From contig JBMORW010000027.1 in the NCBI GenBank assembly GCA_049322695.1, positions 62,001 through 126,000 of the forward strand: a DNA stretch of 64,000 nucleotides. Reading direction: 5' to 3'. The DNA comes from CALGKJ01 sp049322695. Lineage in GTDB: Bacteria > Bacillota > Clostridia > Lutisporales > Lutisporaceae. This document shows positions 62,874 to 64,000 of this stretch, piece after piece (position 1 is the stretch's first letter; each line of letters starts with the position of its first letter). The position numbers were made by a program, and so were the translations under genes. The notes below the pieces were generated by a model. That model saw only the letters and a program-made list of their open reading frames with translations, did no database searches and was not told where the DNA came from.

Positions 62874-63515
62874 TCAAACTATATGTTCATTATCAGATTT
62901 ATCTTCGCAAGAGTACTTATAATAATCTATGAAGTCAAGTCCTGCAAGTCCCAAATGAATTGCTACCTGTTCTATAAGATATACTGTAATAATCTCTACC
63001 AGCTGCAGCCTGAGAATTCTCTCTTCCATCTCAGTAAGCTGGTATCTTATCTGTTTGGTAATGTACATTTGCATATCGAATTTTTTCTTATAAGCTGCAG
63101 CCAATCTATAGAATAATAATGGATCTATATCAACAACACAAAGCCAATCTATAAAGAATTCGAAAAGCTCATTGTATAGTTCTTCAGACAGTTTTCTTTT
63201 TTTTTCTGCTTCAAGTTCATTAAGTTTAAAGTTTTTAGTATGCCTTTTTAATGGATTGACGAATATTGCACATATCAACACAGGATAAAAATCCTTAGCT
63301 TCAGACAAAAGCTTTTTATACTCATGTGCTTCCATTGTATTTCTGCTGTTTACATAGTTCATCAATGCCTCAATATTTTCTGATACATAGTAGTCTCTGA
63401 ACAAGCTTTCCAGAGTATAGGTAATACCTCTCAGAACAATGCTGTATATTTCAGAAGTAGTTCTCTCTTTACCTGCAATTTTCAGCTTTCTTTTTTGTCC
63501 TGCAGTGCCTTTCAT
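62874..63515 (-). CDS. Unknown soluble helical protein
   Basis: 213 residues from MKGTAGQKRKLKI; TTGGAGG is 7 nt upstream of this ATG. It starts basic (KRKLKIAGKERTTSEIY), then a long helical part (VLRGITYTLESLFRDYYVSENIEALMNYV). The centre is charged (KNFKLNELEAEKKRKLSEELYNELFEFF) and the C-terminus is helical (RILRLQLVEIITVYLIEQVAIHL). No signal peptide, cysteine motif or recognised domain. Divergent from the pseudouridine synthase gene. Confidence 0.55.
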   Translation of the reverse strand: MKGTAGQKRKLKIAGKERTTSEIYSIVLRGITYTLESLFRDYYVSENIEALMNYVNSRNTMEAHEYKKLLSEAKDFYPVLICAIFVNPLKRHTKNFKLNELEAEKKRKLSEELYNELFEFFIDWLCVVDIDPLLFYRLAAAYKKKFDMQMYITKQIRYQLTEMEERILRLQLVEIITVYLIEQVAIHLGLAGLDFIDYYKYSCEDKSDNEHIV

Positions 63516-63661
63516 AGCCATACCTCCAAAATGACAATCCTTACCATTATTATTTCATTTTTGATTATTGCCACTTTAAGGCATTATATTCAATTGATAT
63601 AATTTCCAAAAAAGTATAAACTATATATGAAATCCCATTAGCTGCTAATAAAGGAGTATTG

Positions 63662-64000
63662 ATGAATAATATGAAAACCAAAGACATGAATGGGAATGGA
63701 ATCAGGATAAATAAGTACATAAGCGAAACCGGTTTTTGCTCCAGAAGAGAAGCTGACAGGCTTATATTTGAAGGCCGTGTATCCATAAATGATAAGACTG
63801 CAGAGGTTGGGAGCAAGGTACACCAGAATGACATAATAAAAATTAACGGGCAGCCTCTTGCGAATATTAAAAAAAACATTTACATAGCGTTTAACAAGCC
63901 AGTTGGAATTGTTTCTACCACTGACCAAAAGGAAAAGCATAATATAATTGACTATATCGGCTTTCCGGAGCGGATTTTTCCCATAGGAAGACTGGACAAG
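63662..64000 (+). CDS. RluF-type 23S rRNA pseudouridine synthase, N-terminal part
   Basis: 113 residues are present; the gene runs off the right edge. AAAGGAG precedes the ATG. An S4 RNA-binding domain (about 14-75; IRINKYISETGFCSRREADRLI, EGRVSINDKTAEVGSKV) is followed by the start of the catalytic domain with YIAFNKPVGIVSTTD and FPIGRLDK, the catalytic Asp being in GRLD. RluF/RluB-type enzymes convert specific uridines of 23S rRNA or tRNA to pseudouridine. Confidence 0.88.
   Translation, partial: MNNMKTKDMNGNGIRINKYISETGFCSRREADRLIFEGRVSINDKTAEVGSKVHQNDIIKINGQPLANIKKNIYIAFNKPVGIVSTTDQKEKHNIIDYIGFPERIFPIGRLDK

Noticed and set aside
1..64000. CRISPR arrays, tRNA/rRNA genes, insertion sequences, prophage
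   Set aside because: None was seen: no spaced direct repeats, no cloverleaf with CCA context, no transposase or integrase motifs on either strand.

Overview
The window reads as chromosomal DNA of an anaerobic, spore-forming clostridium (Firmicutes). The sequence is AT-rich, ribosome binding sites are strong (AGGAGG type), and there are spore-coat proteins (CotF, CotJC/Mn-catalase type), DUF421/DUF1657/DUF4363 spore-associated membrane proteins, an SLH-anchored GH18 protein, T-box riboswitches and lipoproteins. No rRNA, tRNA, CRISPR array, transposase or phage gene was seen.

Layout. 0-1.4 kb: end of a serine-biosynthesis pair (serA partial, class V aminotransferase). 1.6-14.7 kb: single genes and short operons: Nudix hydrolase, GGDEF-EAL protein, YyaL-type protein, DUF3231, a 19-cysteine copper-binding four-helix protein, two spore-coat genes, two DUF421 proteins, GNAT acetyltransferase, a DUF1657-DUF4363-DUF421 operon and a divergent DUF5661-DUF4474 pair. 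15-25.6 kb: a five-gene minus-strand run of secreted proteins built from zinc-dependent phospholipase C, PLAT, PHP (CehA/McbA-type) and papain-like peptidase modules, plus one membrane protein. 26-32 kb: CAP/SH3 lipoprotein, a decayed DUF421 gene, an MCP, HutD, DUF4397. 32-35 kb: a MASE3 hybrid histidine kinase. 35-53.8 kb: two adjacent minus-strand chemosensory operons. One is cheW-mcp-cheR-cheA-kinase-receiver-cheB. The other is tetR-cheY-cheA-cheW-mcp(pseudogene)-hybrid kinase-receiver-GGDEF. 54.4-57 kb: a divergent promoter region, two tandem threonine (ACC) T-boxes, a 37-residue Cys/Thr-rich peptide gene and a divergent ThrRS paralogue without TGS domain. 57-64 kb: DUF3795, WYL regulator, two small genes, an unusual non-coding stretch, SLH-GH18 protein, ECF S component, an unknown protein and the start of an RluF-type pseudouridine synthase.

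How parts fit together. The chemosensory operons contain no flagellar genes, but they carry extra receivers, a hybrid kinase and a diguanylate cyclase, so an output in c-di-GMP or development is as likely as motility. The phospholipase/PHP run looks like one secreted degradation operon and is the best candidate for an undescribed system. The second is the tandem T-box, small peptide and ThrRS paralogue locus. Decay is visible at several points: the MCP pseudogene, the DUF421 pseudogene, and a relic of the yyaL 5' end. An 8-A tract also puts the best start of the phospholipase gene out of frame.
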